A DNA stretch of 64,000 bases from the NCBI GenBank assembly GCA_018816765.1, contig JAHIUX010000087.1:62001-126000 (forward strand), read 5' to 3'. A program made the translations under genes and the position numbers. Below are positions 1 through 8,774 of this stretch, one piece after another. Source of the stretch: Bacteroidota bacterium (GTDB lineage: Bacteria > Bacteroidota > Bacteroidia > Bacteroidales > F082). Within the stretch, counting starts at the first letter, position 1, and every line of letters begins with the position of its first letter. The notes beneath the pieces are model-generated. The model made no database searches. It saw only the letters and a list, made by a program, of their open reading frames with translations, and had not been told where the DNA came from.

Positions 1-2
1 TC

Positions 3-3000
3 ATTGATTTCAGTAGCTCAACGATAAGCGAAAAGGGCAGGCGCATCGTTGCAGGACGCGAAGGAGCTGAGCTGTGCCTGGATGTGACGATGCTTGATAA
101 ATATGCTGACCAAATGGGTTTTGCAATACTGAGGCTGCCCATCGACTTGCTGCATAAAGGCCAACCAAACCTGATCACTGTTTCCACACAAACCGCCAAC
201 AACAATGCCTGGTTGATGACTTATAAAACCCGGGTGGAAGAATCGGTTGACATCTATCAGCATATGGTTGTGGTGAAAGATAAGGACCGCCTGCTGCACG
301 CTGTGAGCATTGATTTTATCCATATCGGCCCGGAAACAGATGCAGAAGTGCGAATTGGTGAAATCAGCGCCCAAACAAGGCTTAAGTCCGGTTTTAATAA
401 ACTGGAAATGAATGTGCCCATGGTTAAGGAGCCAACAACTTATGAAGCACAAATCAGGGTAGGTGATAAGGAACCCATTGTACGCGGCTTCACCATGAAA
501 CCTGTCAGGGAATGGGAAATATACCTTGTTCAGCACACGCATACCGACATTGGCTACACCCGCCCTCAAACGGAGATTCTGCCCGAACACCTGCGGTATA
601 TCGACGATGCCCTAGATTTTTGCGACCTGACCGACCACTTTCCTGATGAGGCTAAATTTCGCTGGACCTGTGAAACTTCATGGTCGGTGAGGGAATACCT
701 CAGGTGCCGGCCAAAGGCCCAGACAGCGCGCTTGCTCAGGCGCATTGCCGAAGGCAGGATTGAAGTCACGGCCATGTTTCTGAATTATAGTGAAATAGTT
801 GATGAACAAGCGCTTGCTGCACAAACGGCTTATCTGGCTGAACTGGATAATTATGGGATAAAGCCTGTGACAGCCATGCAAAACGATGTGAATGGCATCG
901 GATGGTGCCTGGTCGACTATTTTAACAGCTGTGGGGTGAAATACCTCAATATGGGTCTGCATGCCCACCGCGCACAGAAACCATTCGACAAACCAACTGC
1001 TTTCTGGTGGCTTTCACCCTCAGGCAACAGGATACTGGCCTACCGCGGCGAGCACTATCAGCACGCAAACGAACTGGGTCTGACAAGCGGACAGGCCGAT
1101 GTGATCAGAACAAAGTTGTCGCGTTACCTGACTATGCTCGAGGAGAATGGATATTCTTTTAACAGGGTGGCACTGCAATATTCGGGTTACATCACCGACA
1201 ATGCGCCGCCATCGGCCAAAGCATGCGAGCTGATCAGGGACTGGAACGAAAAATATGCCTGGCCCCGCCTGCGCTCGGCTGTTGCAAGTGAGTTTCCGGA
1301 GTATCTTGAAAAAAACCATGCTAAAGCGCTCGACGAGCTTCAGGTAGCCTGGCCCGACTGGTGGTCAGATGGAGTTGCCTCTGCTGCCAACGAAACTGCC
1401 CTTGTCCGGAAAACCCAGTATGAGATCACGGCCATCAATGCCATACTGTCTATGGTTAAAATGAGTGGATTGGAAATGCCCCTAAATTATCGGAGCGATT
1501 CGGAAGAAATCTATGACAAGCTGCTGTTTTATGATGAGCATACCTACGGCTCGGCCGAAAGCGTCACTGATCCCCTGACACAAAATTCTATCGATCAGTG
1601 GTCAATGAAGTCGGCTTACGCATGGGAGGCAAGTAAACGGACGCAGGCACTTGCCGAAAAAACCATGGCATTTATTGAGCCGGGCCTGGTGAGCGGCAAC
1701 AAACCTGTTATTGCGGTATTCAACACATTAAACTGGCAACGTTCGGGAATGGTGCAGTTGTTTCTGCGTTTTGAGGCAGTGCCAGAAGGGGTGCCTTTTA
1801 CGGTTACCGATGCCAATGGCAAGGAGGTGGCCTGCGTGCGGTATGAGCGCCGGCAGGAAGGAATATACTATGGCCTTTGGGTCGACAGTATTCCGGCAAT
1901 GGGCTATAAAACGCTGATGGTGAATATTGGCAAAACGCCTGCAGAACCCTTAAGCAATGAGCAGCAATTGCTCGAAAACCAGTATTACCGCCTGACCGTG
2001 GATGTATCAAAAGGCTTAATTACCCATATTTTCGATAAAGAACTTCAGCGCGATCTTGTCGATCAGGCTGACACACTGAGCCTGGGACAACTGGTTTATG
2101 AGAGACTCAACAACCGGCATGAGCTCGAACGCCTGACCAACACCAACAGGGATACGGTTTATGTGCCCTTGAAAGGATCACGGGAAACCATGCGAAACCT
2201 GACCATCCGGCGGCTGCAGCAGGGCCTTGTCTACAGCAGCATGTTTCTGCATGGTGCGCTGCCGGCTTGCGCCGATGAAAAGGGAATCAACATTGAAATC
2301 AGGCTGTACCACAAGTCGAAGAAAATCGAACTCCTGTACAGCATGATCAAACGCGAAGTGACTGATGCGGAAGCACTTTATGTGGCTTTTCCATTTAGAC
2401 TTGATGAGGGTAAACTGGCATTCGAGGTACAGGGTGGTGTGGTGAGGCCTGGCGACAACCAGCTCGAAGGAAGCTCCTCCGACTGGAACGCCATACAGCA
2501 TTTTGCTGTTGTAAGAAACAAACAGGCACAAATCATTTTTACCAGCAATGAGGTTCCATTAGTACAATTTGGCGATATAAACACCGGTCATTATTATTAC
2601 AGGCTCAAGCCCAAATCAAACCATATTTTCTCATGGGTGCTCAACAACTACTGGGTCACTAACTTCAAGGCCAGCCAGGAAGGTGAGTTGCGGTGGACCT
2701 ACAGCCTCACTTCAGCTGCTGATTGTTCCGATGTAGCTGCAACCAGGTTTGGTTGGGGCGAGGCAATGCCCATGTTGGCGCGCATATTGATGCCAGCTTC
2801 GGGAACTGATGAGCCCCGACTTGTTGATCAGGGATTTCTGACCGTCAAGCCTGATAATTTATTGCTTGTACAGGCAATACCTGCAAGGGATGGTGATGGC
2901 GTTGTTTTGATGATCCGTGAACTTTCGGGCATCGCAACCAGCATCAAGGTGACTGAGCTGACAAAAATAAAACTGAAATCGGTGCTTGAGGTCAATATCC

Positions 3001-3080
3001 TTGAGAAAGCAATCAGCAAGCCATTAACACAGCTGGATTTCAAGCCATTTGAAACAAAAAGTATCAAACTTACGCTTTGA
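3..3080 (+). CDS. GH38 family alpha-mannosidase, 5'-truncated
   Basis: Hydrolyses alpha-mannosidic bonds in glycans (known role of GH38). The frame is open to the left edge, so the real start lies outside the window; the first in-window start codon is a GTG at 84, but residues before it continue the fold. The GH38 N-terminal signature HTHTDIGYTRP lies around 535-565, and the likely nucleophile Asp is in NDVNGIGW near 885-905. A long beta-sandwich C-terminal half follows, as expected for GH38; the visible part exceeds 1000 residues. No signal peptide can be assessed because the N terminus is missing. The next gene is convergent on the other strand. The family is confident; whether the substrate is a host or a dietary glycan cannot be told. 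Confidence 0.9.
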   Translation: MDFSSSTISEKGRRIVAGREGAELCLDVTMLDKYADQMGFAILRLPIDLLHKGQPNLITVSTQTANNNAWLMTYKTRVEESVDIYQHMVVVKDKDRLLHAVSIDFIHIGPETDAEVRIGEISAQTRLKSGFNKLEMNVPMVKEPTTYEAQIRVGDKEPIVRGFTMKPVREWEIYLVQHTHTDIGYTRPQTEILPEHLRYIDDALDFCDLTDHFPDEAKFRWTCETSWSVREYLRCRPKAQTARLLRRIAEGRIEVTAMFLNYSEIVDEQALAAQTAYLAELDNYGIKPVTAMQNDVNGIGWCLVDYFNSCGVKYLNMGLHAHRAQKPFDKPTAFWWLSPSGNRILAYRGEHYQHANELGLTSGQADVIRTKLSRYLTMLEENGYSFNRVALQYSGYITDNAPPSAKACELIRDWNEKYAWPRLRSAVASEFPEYLEKNHAKALDELQVAWPDWWSDGVASAANETALVRKTQYEITAINAILSMVKMSGLEMPLNYRSDSEEIYDKLLFYDEHTYGSAESVTDPLTQNSIDQWSMKSAYAWEASKRTQALAEKTMAFIEPGLVSGNKPVIAVFNTLNWQRSGMVQLFLRFEAVPEGVPFTVTDANGKEVACVRYERRQEGIYYGLWVDSIPAMGYKTLMVNIGKTPAEPLSNEQQLLENQYYRLTVDVSKGLITHIFDKELQRDLVDQADTLSLGQLVYERLNNRHELERLTNTNRDTVYVPLKGSRETMRNLTIRRLQQGLVYSSMFLHGALPACADEKGINIEIRLYHKSKKIELLYSMIKREVTDAEALYVAFPFRLDEGKLAFEVQGGVVRPGDNQLEGSSSDWNAIQHFAVVRNKQAQIIFTSNEVPLVQFGDINTGHYYYRLKPKSNHIFSWVLNNYWVTNFKASQEGELRWTYSLTSAADCSDVAATRFGWGEAMPMLARILMPASGTDEPRLVDQGFLTVKPDNLLLVQAIPARDGDGVVLMIRELSGIATSIKVTELTKIKLKSVLEVNILEKAISKPLTQLDFKPFETKSIKLTL

Positions 3081-3109
3081 AAATTATTCTGCTAAACGCT
3101 GTTTGAACG

Positions 3110-4336
3110 CTACTTAATGATCAGTTTGCTGCTAAGGGTTTTTTGTTGACTTACCATATTCACCAGGTAAAAGCCTGGCTGAAGTCCGCTGACATCAATG
3201 CTGTAACGCTGCTGCCCGTTTAGGTGTTCGTTATGAACGCATCTTCCACCGGCATCAATGATGCTGAGGTGCAGAGGGCCATCTTCAGCGGAATAAAGGC
3301 TAAGCCAAAAAGCATTGTGTGCAGGATTTGGATAGATGCTCAGTGATTGATCTGCGGCAGTCTTTGCCGTTCCTGTGATATAGGTGTTTTGTGCAAAGCG
3401 GGCATTGTCGCAAACTATTTCTGAAACATTGTCGGGCACAAAGCCGGTAACAAATGAATTTGTCCGGGTGCTGAAGACAATCATTTGCTGAATGAAAGCA
3501 GTATCGAAAGCCACTACCATCATATTGCCGGTATTTTGATCATAGGACGATGAGCCGGCAAGGTAATAGGGAAAGCCTGCAAGCAAGCCCCTGTTGCTGA
3601 CCTCGCCGCTGAGTCCGTCGATATCAACGATATAATTGCCTGTGTAGTTGCCCATCTCATCGAAAGTGGCATTCATGGCAAAAATAGTATTGCTCACATT
3701 GTCGTATTGCACACTGGTGATGTTGCCGAAGGGAGAAGGAAGGTTCAGGATGGTTTTCTCAAATAAGAACACTTCGCTTCTGACCGCGATGGCAAACAGG
3801 CAATAATTACTGTTACCGTCGGGCCCGACATAATACAACACACCATCGTTTGAATTAAAGCCGATGGCGTCGACGACCAAACCCATAAGTCCTGGCTCTG
3901 AAATGGCGCCAATAATGGTATCGGTTCCAGCTTCAATATTAAACTCCTCAACGTAGATAAATCCTTCAGTATCAGAAGTGAGCGTGTAAATTAGTCCTGT
4001 GCTCATGTCGATTTCACTGATGTTTGAGAAGGCCGAAAAGGCATTGTAAGAAAGTGTATTTGTCTGGCTGTCAAACCCAAGCAAGGTATTCGACTGATCA
4101 ATGATGCCGTTGAGGTAATAATGGCTGTTGTAGGCATTAAAGGCAGAAGTGGTTAACAAATAGCCATCCAGCGCAGTAGGGAAGACCTCAATGCTTCCGG
4201 GTTCCAGTGCCTGCCATTTCACCAGGTCAATTTTGCCTGATTCCTGGTTTACGGCTGCACCTATAAGGTTTATTTGTGCCCGGCCTGTATTCATGCATAA
4301 AGCAGCTGCGAGCAGGAACAATAATTTCATTTTCAT
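3110..4336 (-). CDS. T9SS-sorted secreted protein of unknown function
   Basis: Predicted exported protein of about 408 aa. I chose the ATG at 4336 (MKMKLLFLL...) rather than the one eight codons upstream, because it gives a compact signal peptide ending near GRAQ. The middle is repetitive beta-strand sequence reminiscent of a beta-propeller, with no catalytic motif I recognise. The last 75 or so residues are a type IX secretion C-terminal domain, opening with the classic SIYPNPAHNAF motif and closing with SSKLIIK. The role is probably cell-surface or extracellular, but the substrate is unknown. A TAnnTTTG element lies upstream at 4417-4424. The gene is monocistronic by orientation. Confidence 0.8.
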   Translation of the reverse strand: MKMKLLFLLAAALCMNTGRAQINLIGAAVNQESGKIDLVKWQALEPGSIEVFPTALDGYLLTTSAFNAYNSHYYLNGIIDQSNTLLGFDSQTNTLSYNAFSAFSNISEIDMSTGLIYTLTSDTEGFIYVEEFNIEAGTDTIIGAISEPGLMGLVVDAIGFNSNDGVLYYVGPDGNSNYCLFAIAVRSEVFLFEKTILNLPSPFGNITSVQYDNVSNTIFAMNATFDEMGNYTGNYIVDIDGLSGEVSNRGLLAGFPYYLAGSSSYDQNTGNMMVVAFDTAFIQQMIVFSTRTNSFVTGFVPDNVSEIVCDNARFAQNTYITGTAKTAADQSLSIYPNPAHNAFWLSLYSAEDGPLHLSIIDAGGRCVHNEHLNGQQRYSIDVSGLQPGFYLVNMVSQQKTLSSKLIIK

Positions 4337-4416
4337 AGTTCGGCTTTTTTCCTGAAACAACTATATGCCGTCATTTGTTCTGTTAAATTGAATTTTATCC
4401 AGATTCATTCCTGTTT

Positions 4417-4424
4417 CAAAGGTA
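4417..4424 (-). promoter_or_regulatory. Bacteroidota minus-7 element for the T9SS protein
   Basis: TACCTTTG on the minus strand fits TAnnTTTG. It would give a leader of about 75 nt to the chosen ATG at 4336. Confidence 0.5.
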
Positions 4425-4656
4425 CCGGTTTTAAAGCTTTCTAAGCTGAAAAAGGCTTCCAAAAAGCAAGCGAATTTTTAATCGGATATGGTCTTAGCAT
4501 CCTGCATGACAGAAAAACAGTATCAGGATGCCCACTGTGCTCCTTGCAAAGGGCTAAATGAATAACTTTACGCTGTGTTTGCAATCGCCGTAAATATCTG
4601 TTTGCCCTGATTAGCAGACTAAAAGGGTCATTATTAAAGTCGATAATTTATACAAG

Positions 4657-5610
4657 ATGTCATTTAAAGCAGTTTTTAAAGAGTCAAAAGTGATCCTCAC
4701 AGAGGGTGCTTTCGTTGAGCGTATAAAGGCTGAATTTGGTATTAAGACAGATCCGCACGTGAACCATGCCGGATTGATTTACAGCCATCCGCAGGTGCTC
4801 GAATTGCTTTATCGCCAATACCTGGACATCGGAAAAAAATACATGCTGCCAATACTTGTCATGACACCAACACGCAAGGTAAATGCAGTTTCAGTGGGGA
4901 AATCAGCCTATAGTGACAAGGATATTTCGGCAGATACTGTAGCCTCGCTCAACAAAATAAAGCAAAGCTATGGAGACTATGCAGAACAGATTTTTCTGGG
5001 TGGTCTGATGGGATGCAGGGGAGATGCCTATAGTGGTCAAAAGGTAATGGATGTTGAAGAAGCCTATCGGTTTCACCGCAAGCAGGCCTTGGCCTTGTCA
5101 ATGCACAACATCGATTTCCTGTTTGCCGGCATCATGCCCGAAATCAACGAAGCCACAGGCATGGCCATGGCGATGGCAGAGACGGATTTGCCCTACATCG
5201 TCAGCTTTATGGTGAGGAAGTCAGGAAACCTGCTCGACGGGACTTCAATTGCTGATGCCATCGAAAGGATTGACGCGAAAGCTAACCCAAAACCTGTTTG
5301 CTATATGGCGAATTGCATCCACCCGTCAAACCTGCTACAGGCACTGCTGAGCGATCAGAATACAGGCCGGGCAGCCATGGGACGGTTAAGGGGAATTCAG
5401 TCGAACGCCTCAATGCTAAGTCCCGAAGAACTCAACAATTGTCCGGTGCTCCACCAGGATGACTTCAGCCATATCATTGATGAGATGATGGTATTGCACG
5501 ATCAGCATGCGTTTAATGTATTTGGCGGCTGTTGCGGGACAAATGACCTCTTTCTCGAAAGCCTTGCACAAAAGCTGATGAAAACCAGCATTATGGAGAT
5601 AAACAAGTGA
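4657..5610 (+). CDS. Homocysteine S-methyltransferase family protein
   Basis: A 317-aa single-domain TIM-barrel enzyme of the homocysteine S-methyltransferase (MmuM/BhmT-like) family, which moves a methyl group to a thiol using a zinc-activated thiolate. Zinc ligands are visible as a Cys in MANCIHPSN (about residue 220) and the pair in FGGCCGTND (about residues 294-299). The N terminus is somewhat divergent from canonical MmuM, and the methyl donor (S-methylmethionine, betaine or other) cannot be read from sequence. The following lipoprotein gene starts 8 bp after the stop, suggesting co-transcription. I saw no SAM or cobalamin riboswitch in the 296 bp upstream. Confidence 0.8.
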   Translation: MSFKAVFKESKVILTEGAFVERIKAEFGIKTDPHVNHAGLIYSHPQVLELLYRQYLDIGKKYMLPILVMTPTRKVNAVSVGKSAYSDKDISADTVASLNKIKQSYGDYAEQIFLGGLMGCRGDAYSGQKVMDVEEAYRFHRKQALALSMHNIDFLFAGIMPEINEATGMAMAMAETDLPYIVSFMVRKSGNLLDGTSIADAIERIDAKANPKPVCYMANCIHPSNLLQALLSDQNTGRAAMGRLRGIQSNASMLSPEELNNCPVLHQDDFSHIIDEMMVLHDQHAFNVFGGCCGTNDLFLESLAQKLMKTSIMEINK

Positions 5611-5618
5611 TATAAAGT

Positions 5619-6491
5619 ATGATGCGATCAAAATGTTCTGAAGGACTGATAAAACTCAAAGCAGTTTTCTTACTGGTGACATTCCTGTTAACAGCCTGCA
5701 ACAAAGAGGATATTGATTATACACGCAGCAGAACTTCCTATTTTAAAAACCTGCATGAGCAATCATTTAGCGACACAACCATTACTTGCGTCACCTTTAA
5801 CATACAGCTTGGCTTCAAGGCCGCCCAGGACCCATGGAACAAAGAAATCGTTGGGGCCGACACAGCCCAGGTGAAAGAGATTGCGCGCCTGTTGAAAAAA
5901 GCGCAGCCTGACATCATTGCCTTGCAGGAAGTCCCGCGCAACCGGTACAATGCCGTTGTGAAGTTATTTATAGAGCTTCTTGCAACGGAGATGGATATGA
6001 ACTACGCCTATGGAACCCATAGCTACAATGACCCATACGGGATATATCCCGTACATGGAGAATGGGGAAATGCCATATTGACCAAATATAAAATATTGGA
6101 AATTAATAACAAAGAGGTTGAATTTATCAGTAAATGGGAAAAACGAAGTATCCTTGATGCCAGCCTTGAGTTGCAGCCTGGCAAGGTTTTGCATGCCATC
6201 TCATTGCACTACATACCATCAGATCAGGCTGTCTCGAACACGGTGAAATATTTAGGGCAACTGAGCGACCCTGTCATTATGATGGGTGATTTTAACATTA
6301 CCGGAGAAATTCATGCCTTTGATAGCCTGGGTTTCAGGGATGCTGATGCGAATTACACAAATAACTGGATCGACAGGATTTATTATTCAGGGAACGACTT
6401 CAGCTGCAATTCCTTTGGAACAATCGCAGATTCGGTTACCTGGATCTCGGACCATTTGGCCAACTATGGTGTGCTGAAACTGAACGATTGA
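5619..6491 (+). CDS. Endonuclease/exonuclease/phosphatase-fold lipoprotein
   Basis: A 290-aa lipoprotein with a lipobox ending at Cys27 (FLLTAC), followed by an EEP (DNase I-like) domain. Motifs in order are VTFNIQLG, IIALQEVPR (metal-binding Glu), WGNAILTKY, VIMMGDFNI (Asp/Asn) and a terminal ISDH with the catalytic His. All key positions of the fold are present, so it should be active, either on nucleic acids or on phosphodiesters such as inositol or lipid phosphates in the periplasm. It lies 8 bp downstream of the homocysteine methyltransferase. The two activities have no obvious functional link. Confidence 0.8.
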   Translation: MMRSKCSEGLIKLKAVFLLVTFLLTACNKEDIDYTRSRTSYFKNLHEQSFSDTTITCVTFNIQLGFKAAQDPWNKEIVGADTAQVKEIARLLKKAQPDIIALQEVPRNRYNAVVKLFIELLATEMDMNYAYGTHSYNDPYGIYPVHGEWGNAILTKYKILEINNKEVEFISKWEKRSILDASLELQPGKVLHAISLHYIPSDQAVSNTVKYLGQLSDPVIMMGDFNITGEIHAFDSLGFRDADANYTNNWIDRIYYSGNDFSCNSFGTIADSVTWISDHLANYGVLKLND

Positions 6492-6634
6492 CCCTGTTTC
6501 CTAATGGAGCCCTTCAGGCTTCCGGATCAGGAAAAAAGCACAAAGTGATCATTACGGGTGAAACATGGAGGCTGGTAGCAATCGTTTAACACAAATATTT
6601 TTTTTCCTTGCAGCCTATACTCAACTGACTTATT

Positions 6635-6642
6635 TAACTTTG
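6635..6642 (+). promoter_or_regulatory. Minus-7 element deciding the DUF5808 start
   Basis: TAACTTTG fits TAnnTTTG and lies 18 bp before the ATG at 6661. It sits inside the longer open frame that starts at 6565, so it supports the shorter protein. Confidence 0.5.
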
Positions 6643-6660
6643 TGGGTAATAACAAACCTG

Positions 6661-6879
6661 ATGAAAAGCAATACTGAGAAAGAAATCGAAGGCTTACACC
6701 AAAAGAAACCTGACAATTGGAAAGCCGGTGTATTTTACAGCAACCCGGATGACGCCAGAATCATTGTCCCCAAAAGGAACCCCGCCCTGGGCTGGACATT
6801 GAATTTCACCGACAGGAGAACAATCTGGGCGTTGTTGGCGATTGTGGTCATTGTTGTTGCCTATTCGCTCCTCTTTTAG
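6661..6879 (+). CDS. Small DUF5808-like membrane protein
   Basis: A 72-aa protein from the ATG at 6661, chosen because a TAnnTTTG element lies just upstream and the extra residues of the longer frame (from 6565) are not needed. The core KAGVFYSNPDDARIIVPKR followed by GWTLNF matches what I know of DUF5808, a short domain found in bacterial membrane proteins. One C-terminal transmembrane helix (IWALLAIVVIVVAYSLLF) ends the chain. Function is unknown. The PrsW-like protease gene follows after about 60 bp in the same direction. Confidence 0.65.
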   Translation: MKSNTEKEIEGLHQKKPDNWKAGVFYSNPDDARIIVPKRNPALGWTLNFTDRRTIWALLAIVVIVVAYSLLF

Positions 6880-6938
6880 CCATTATTTTATGACTTTGAG
6901 CATTCGCACGGGCATTTCCATTCCTTACATCATGAGTG

Positions 6939-8024
6939 ATGACATCTGATCAGACAATGATCATTGGTTTTGCCGCCCTTATTGGTGTGCTTTACCTGAT
7001 GAAAATCAGGAGCTACGACATGTACGAAAAAGAACCTTTGCTGACCTTGCTTGCTGTAGCCATCTTTGGTGGCATCACCGCCATAGCCATCTCCCTGTTT
7101 CTGTATGATTTTGTCGAAGTAAGGCACAACTTCCTTGATGCCGTGTTTAAAATTGGCCTTATCGAAGAGGCTTCAAAGCTGTTGGCATTGATGTTTGTGT
7201 ATCTTTTCATCCGAAAGGATTTTAATGAAATCGTCGATGGAATCATTTATATTACAGCAATATCCCTTGGATTTGCGGTGATCGAAAATGTGTTTTATGC
7301 CCTGAAGGACGACCAGGCCATACTGACCATTGTCATGCGCTCCCTGACAGCCGTTATTGGTCATATTGCTTTTTCAGGCTATATGGGGGCAGCCTTTATC
7401 ATTCATGTGAAAATCCATCGAAATTACTCCGGATTATTGCTGGCACTCGCCCTATCGGCTTTGGCTCATGGACTTTATGACGGAGTGCTTTTTCACGAAA
7501 GGCTCAACTTCCTGTTCATATTTGTTTTCATTGTGCTTGTGATGGGGCAATTGTGGATGCTGAAAATCTTGCTTGGATTTTCCGCCTTCAGGGAAGAGCT
7601 TACCGATGCAAGCTTTACTGAAACCGGCGAAACCGTTTCGCTGCACTGTCCGCACTGTGCATTAAGTGAAAAACCTAAGGCTGTACAGTTTTGGAATATC
7701 AGGGCTGCCATCTGCGACTTTTGTGGGCATTTGCTTGTCCATAATCAGAATATCAGGCACTTGACTACCTACTTCAGGCCTGCCCTCAATGCACGCAGTT
7801 TCACCAAACAGCTGACCAGAAAAAACCGTTCGGAATTCCTTGATTCAAATCAGAAAATCCTGTTTGATGCCAAAAGTATGACCTTATGTGCAAAGCCCGC
7901 TGAACTTGGGACTTGGCTGGCAGGCACAAATATTGCAGACCGTGAACGCATCCTGGGCCTTCCTTTGGTCGGATTCATACTGAAACACCTGGGCATGCGG
8001 TATCTGATGCCCTTAAGGGTATAG
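6939..8024 (+). CDS. PrsW-family glutamic intramembrane protease with zinc ribbon
   Basis: A 361-aa polytopic membrane protein. Family motifs are intact: GLIEEASK with the EExxK glutamates near residues 76-80, a second conserved Glu near 116 (AVIEN), His near 142 (VIGHIAF) and His near 177 (LAHGLYDG). PrsW-type proteases cut membrane-bound anti-sigma factors in other bacteria (established for PrsW of Bacillus); the substrate here is unknown. A cytosolic tail after the membrane domain carries two CxxC pairs (HCPHC, CDFCGH), a likely zinc ribbon. Either the ATG at 6939 or the GTG just before it can start the gene. No anti-sigma gene is adjacent. Confidence 0.85.
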   Translation: MTSDQTMIIGFAALIGVLYLMKIRSYDMYEKEPLLTLLAVAIFGGITAIAISLFLYDFVEVRHNFLDAVFKIGLIEEASKLLALMFVYLFIRKDFNEIVDGIIYITAISLGFAVIENVFYALKDDQAILTIVMRSLTAVIGHIAFSGYMGAAFIIHVKIHRNYSGLLLALALSALAHGLYDGVLFHERLNFLFIFVFIVLVMGQLWMLKILLGFSAFREELTDASFTETGETVSLHCPHCALSEKPKAVQFWNIRAAICDFCGHLLVHNQNIRHLTTYFRPALNARSFTKQLTRKNRSEFLDSNQKILFDAKSMTLCAKPAELGTWLAGTNIADRERILGLPLVGFILKHLGMRYLMPLRV

Positions 8025-8107
8025 TATTGAACAATTCGCCTGGACCTTACTGAGCTCAGGAATCGCTTTATGAACTTTTTCGCCATTAACTGTTAAAATC
8101 AATAAAA

Positions 8108-8689
8108 ATGAAACAATCGGTAATTGTAGCATGTATGCTTGCTTTCTGCGTATTAATCCTGGCCCCGGGCTGTAATAAAAAGACAGAAACCAATAATGAA
8201 ACATTTGGTTATGAATACTATAAGGGAGCCATTCCAAATTCGTATTATATCTATAACTTCATGGAGGAACGAGCCTTAAAGGTGAGTGGGAAACCATTTA
8301 TGGTAGTGAAATACGACAAAATAACCCACAACATCCTCGACTTTGAGTTCGGACTAAGTGAGGTCACGCAAACGGCAGTCCCTGGAGCTTCCTTCGGTGT
8401 GGCGCCTGAGCCAACACTCGATGCCTCATCAATCGACTATCAGGAAAAACTCGGGTTGGTAAGTCCGGTCGATTTGCTCATCAACTGGCCTGTTACTGCA
8501 TGGGGTTATCAGATCACCAACGAATCACTCAATGGTGGAGGGCTAAGCTTTAGCTTTTCCGGTTATGGTTCGAAATGGACATTTTCCTACCTGCCTGCAG
8601 GCTCGATGACAGGAGGGGCCGTTATCCTCGATTACACCACCGGACGCGAAACGGATGCGGCAAATTCAATCAATATGCTGCGCTTGTAG
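8108..8689 (+). CDS. Lipoprotein of unknown function
   Basis: A 193-aa protein with a signal peptide and lipobox ending at Cys22 (LILAPGC). The mature part is rich in aromatic and small residues and predicted beta strands (for example GLSFSFSGYGSKWTFSY), with no recognisable catalytic motif. It could be a periplasmic or surface lipoprotein. It ends 28 bp before a strong hairpin shared with the convergent oxidoreductase gene. Confidence 0.65.
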   Translation: MKQSVIVACMLAFCVLILAPGCNKKTETNNETFGYEYYKGAIPNSYYIYNFMEERALKVSGKPFMVVKYDKITHNILDFEFGLSEVTQTAVPGASFGVAPEPTLDASSIDYQEKLGLVSPVDLLINWPVTAWGYQITNESLNGGGLSFSFSGYGSKWTFSYLPAGSMTGGAVILDYTTGRETDAANSINMLRL

Positions 8690-8717
8690 GCATTTGCCTG
8701 GGATAGGTAATTCATTC

Positions 8718-8746
8718 CTTTGCCAGATCCGTTGGGTCTGGCAAAG
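8718..8746. terminator. Hairpin between convergent genes
   Basis: A 13-bp stem (CTTTGCCAGATCC pairing with its complement, one G-T pair) with a 3-nt loop lies between the stops of the convergent lipoprotein and oxidoreductase genes. It has no long T run on either side, so it may act as a bidirectional 3'-end or stability element rather than a classical terminator. Confidence 0.6.
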
Positions 8747-8774
8747 TGATTTCAGGGAGCACCGCTTTACCAGC

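Noticed and set aside
4361-4656. A SAM or cobalamin riboswitch before the homocysteine methyltransferase
   Set aside because: None of the conserved blocks of these riboswitches was visible.
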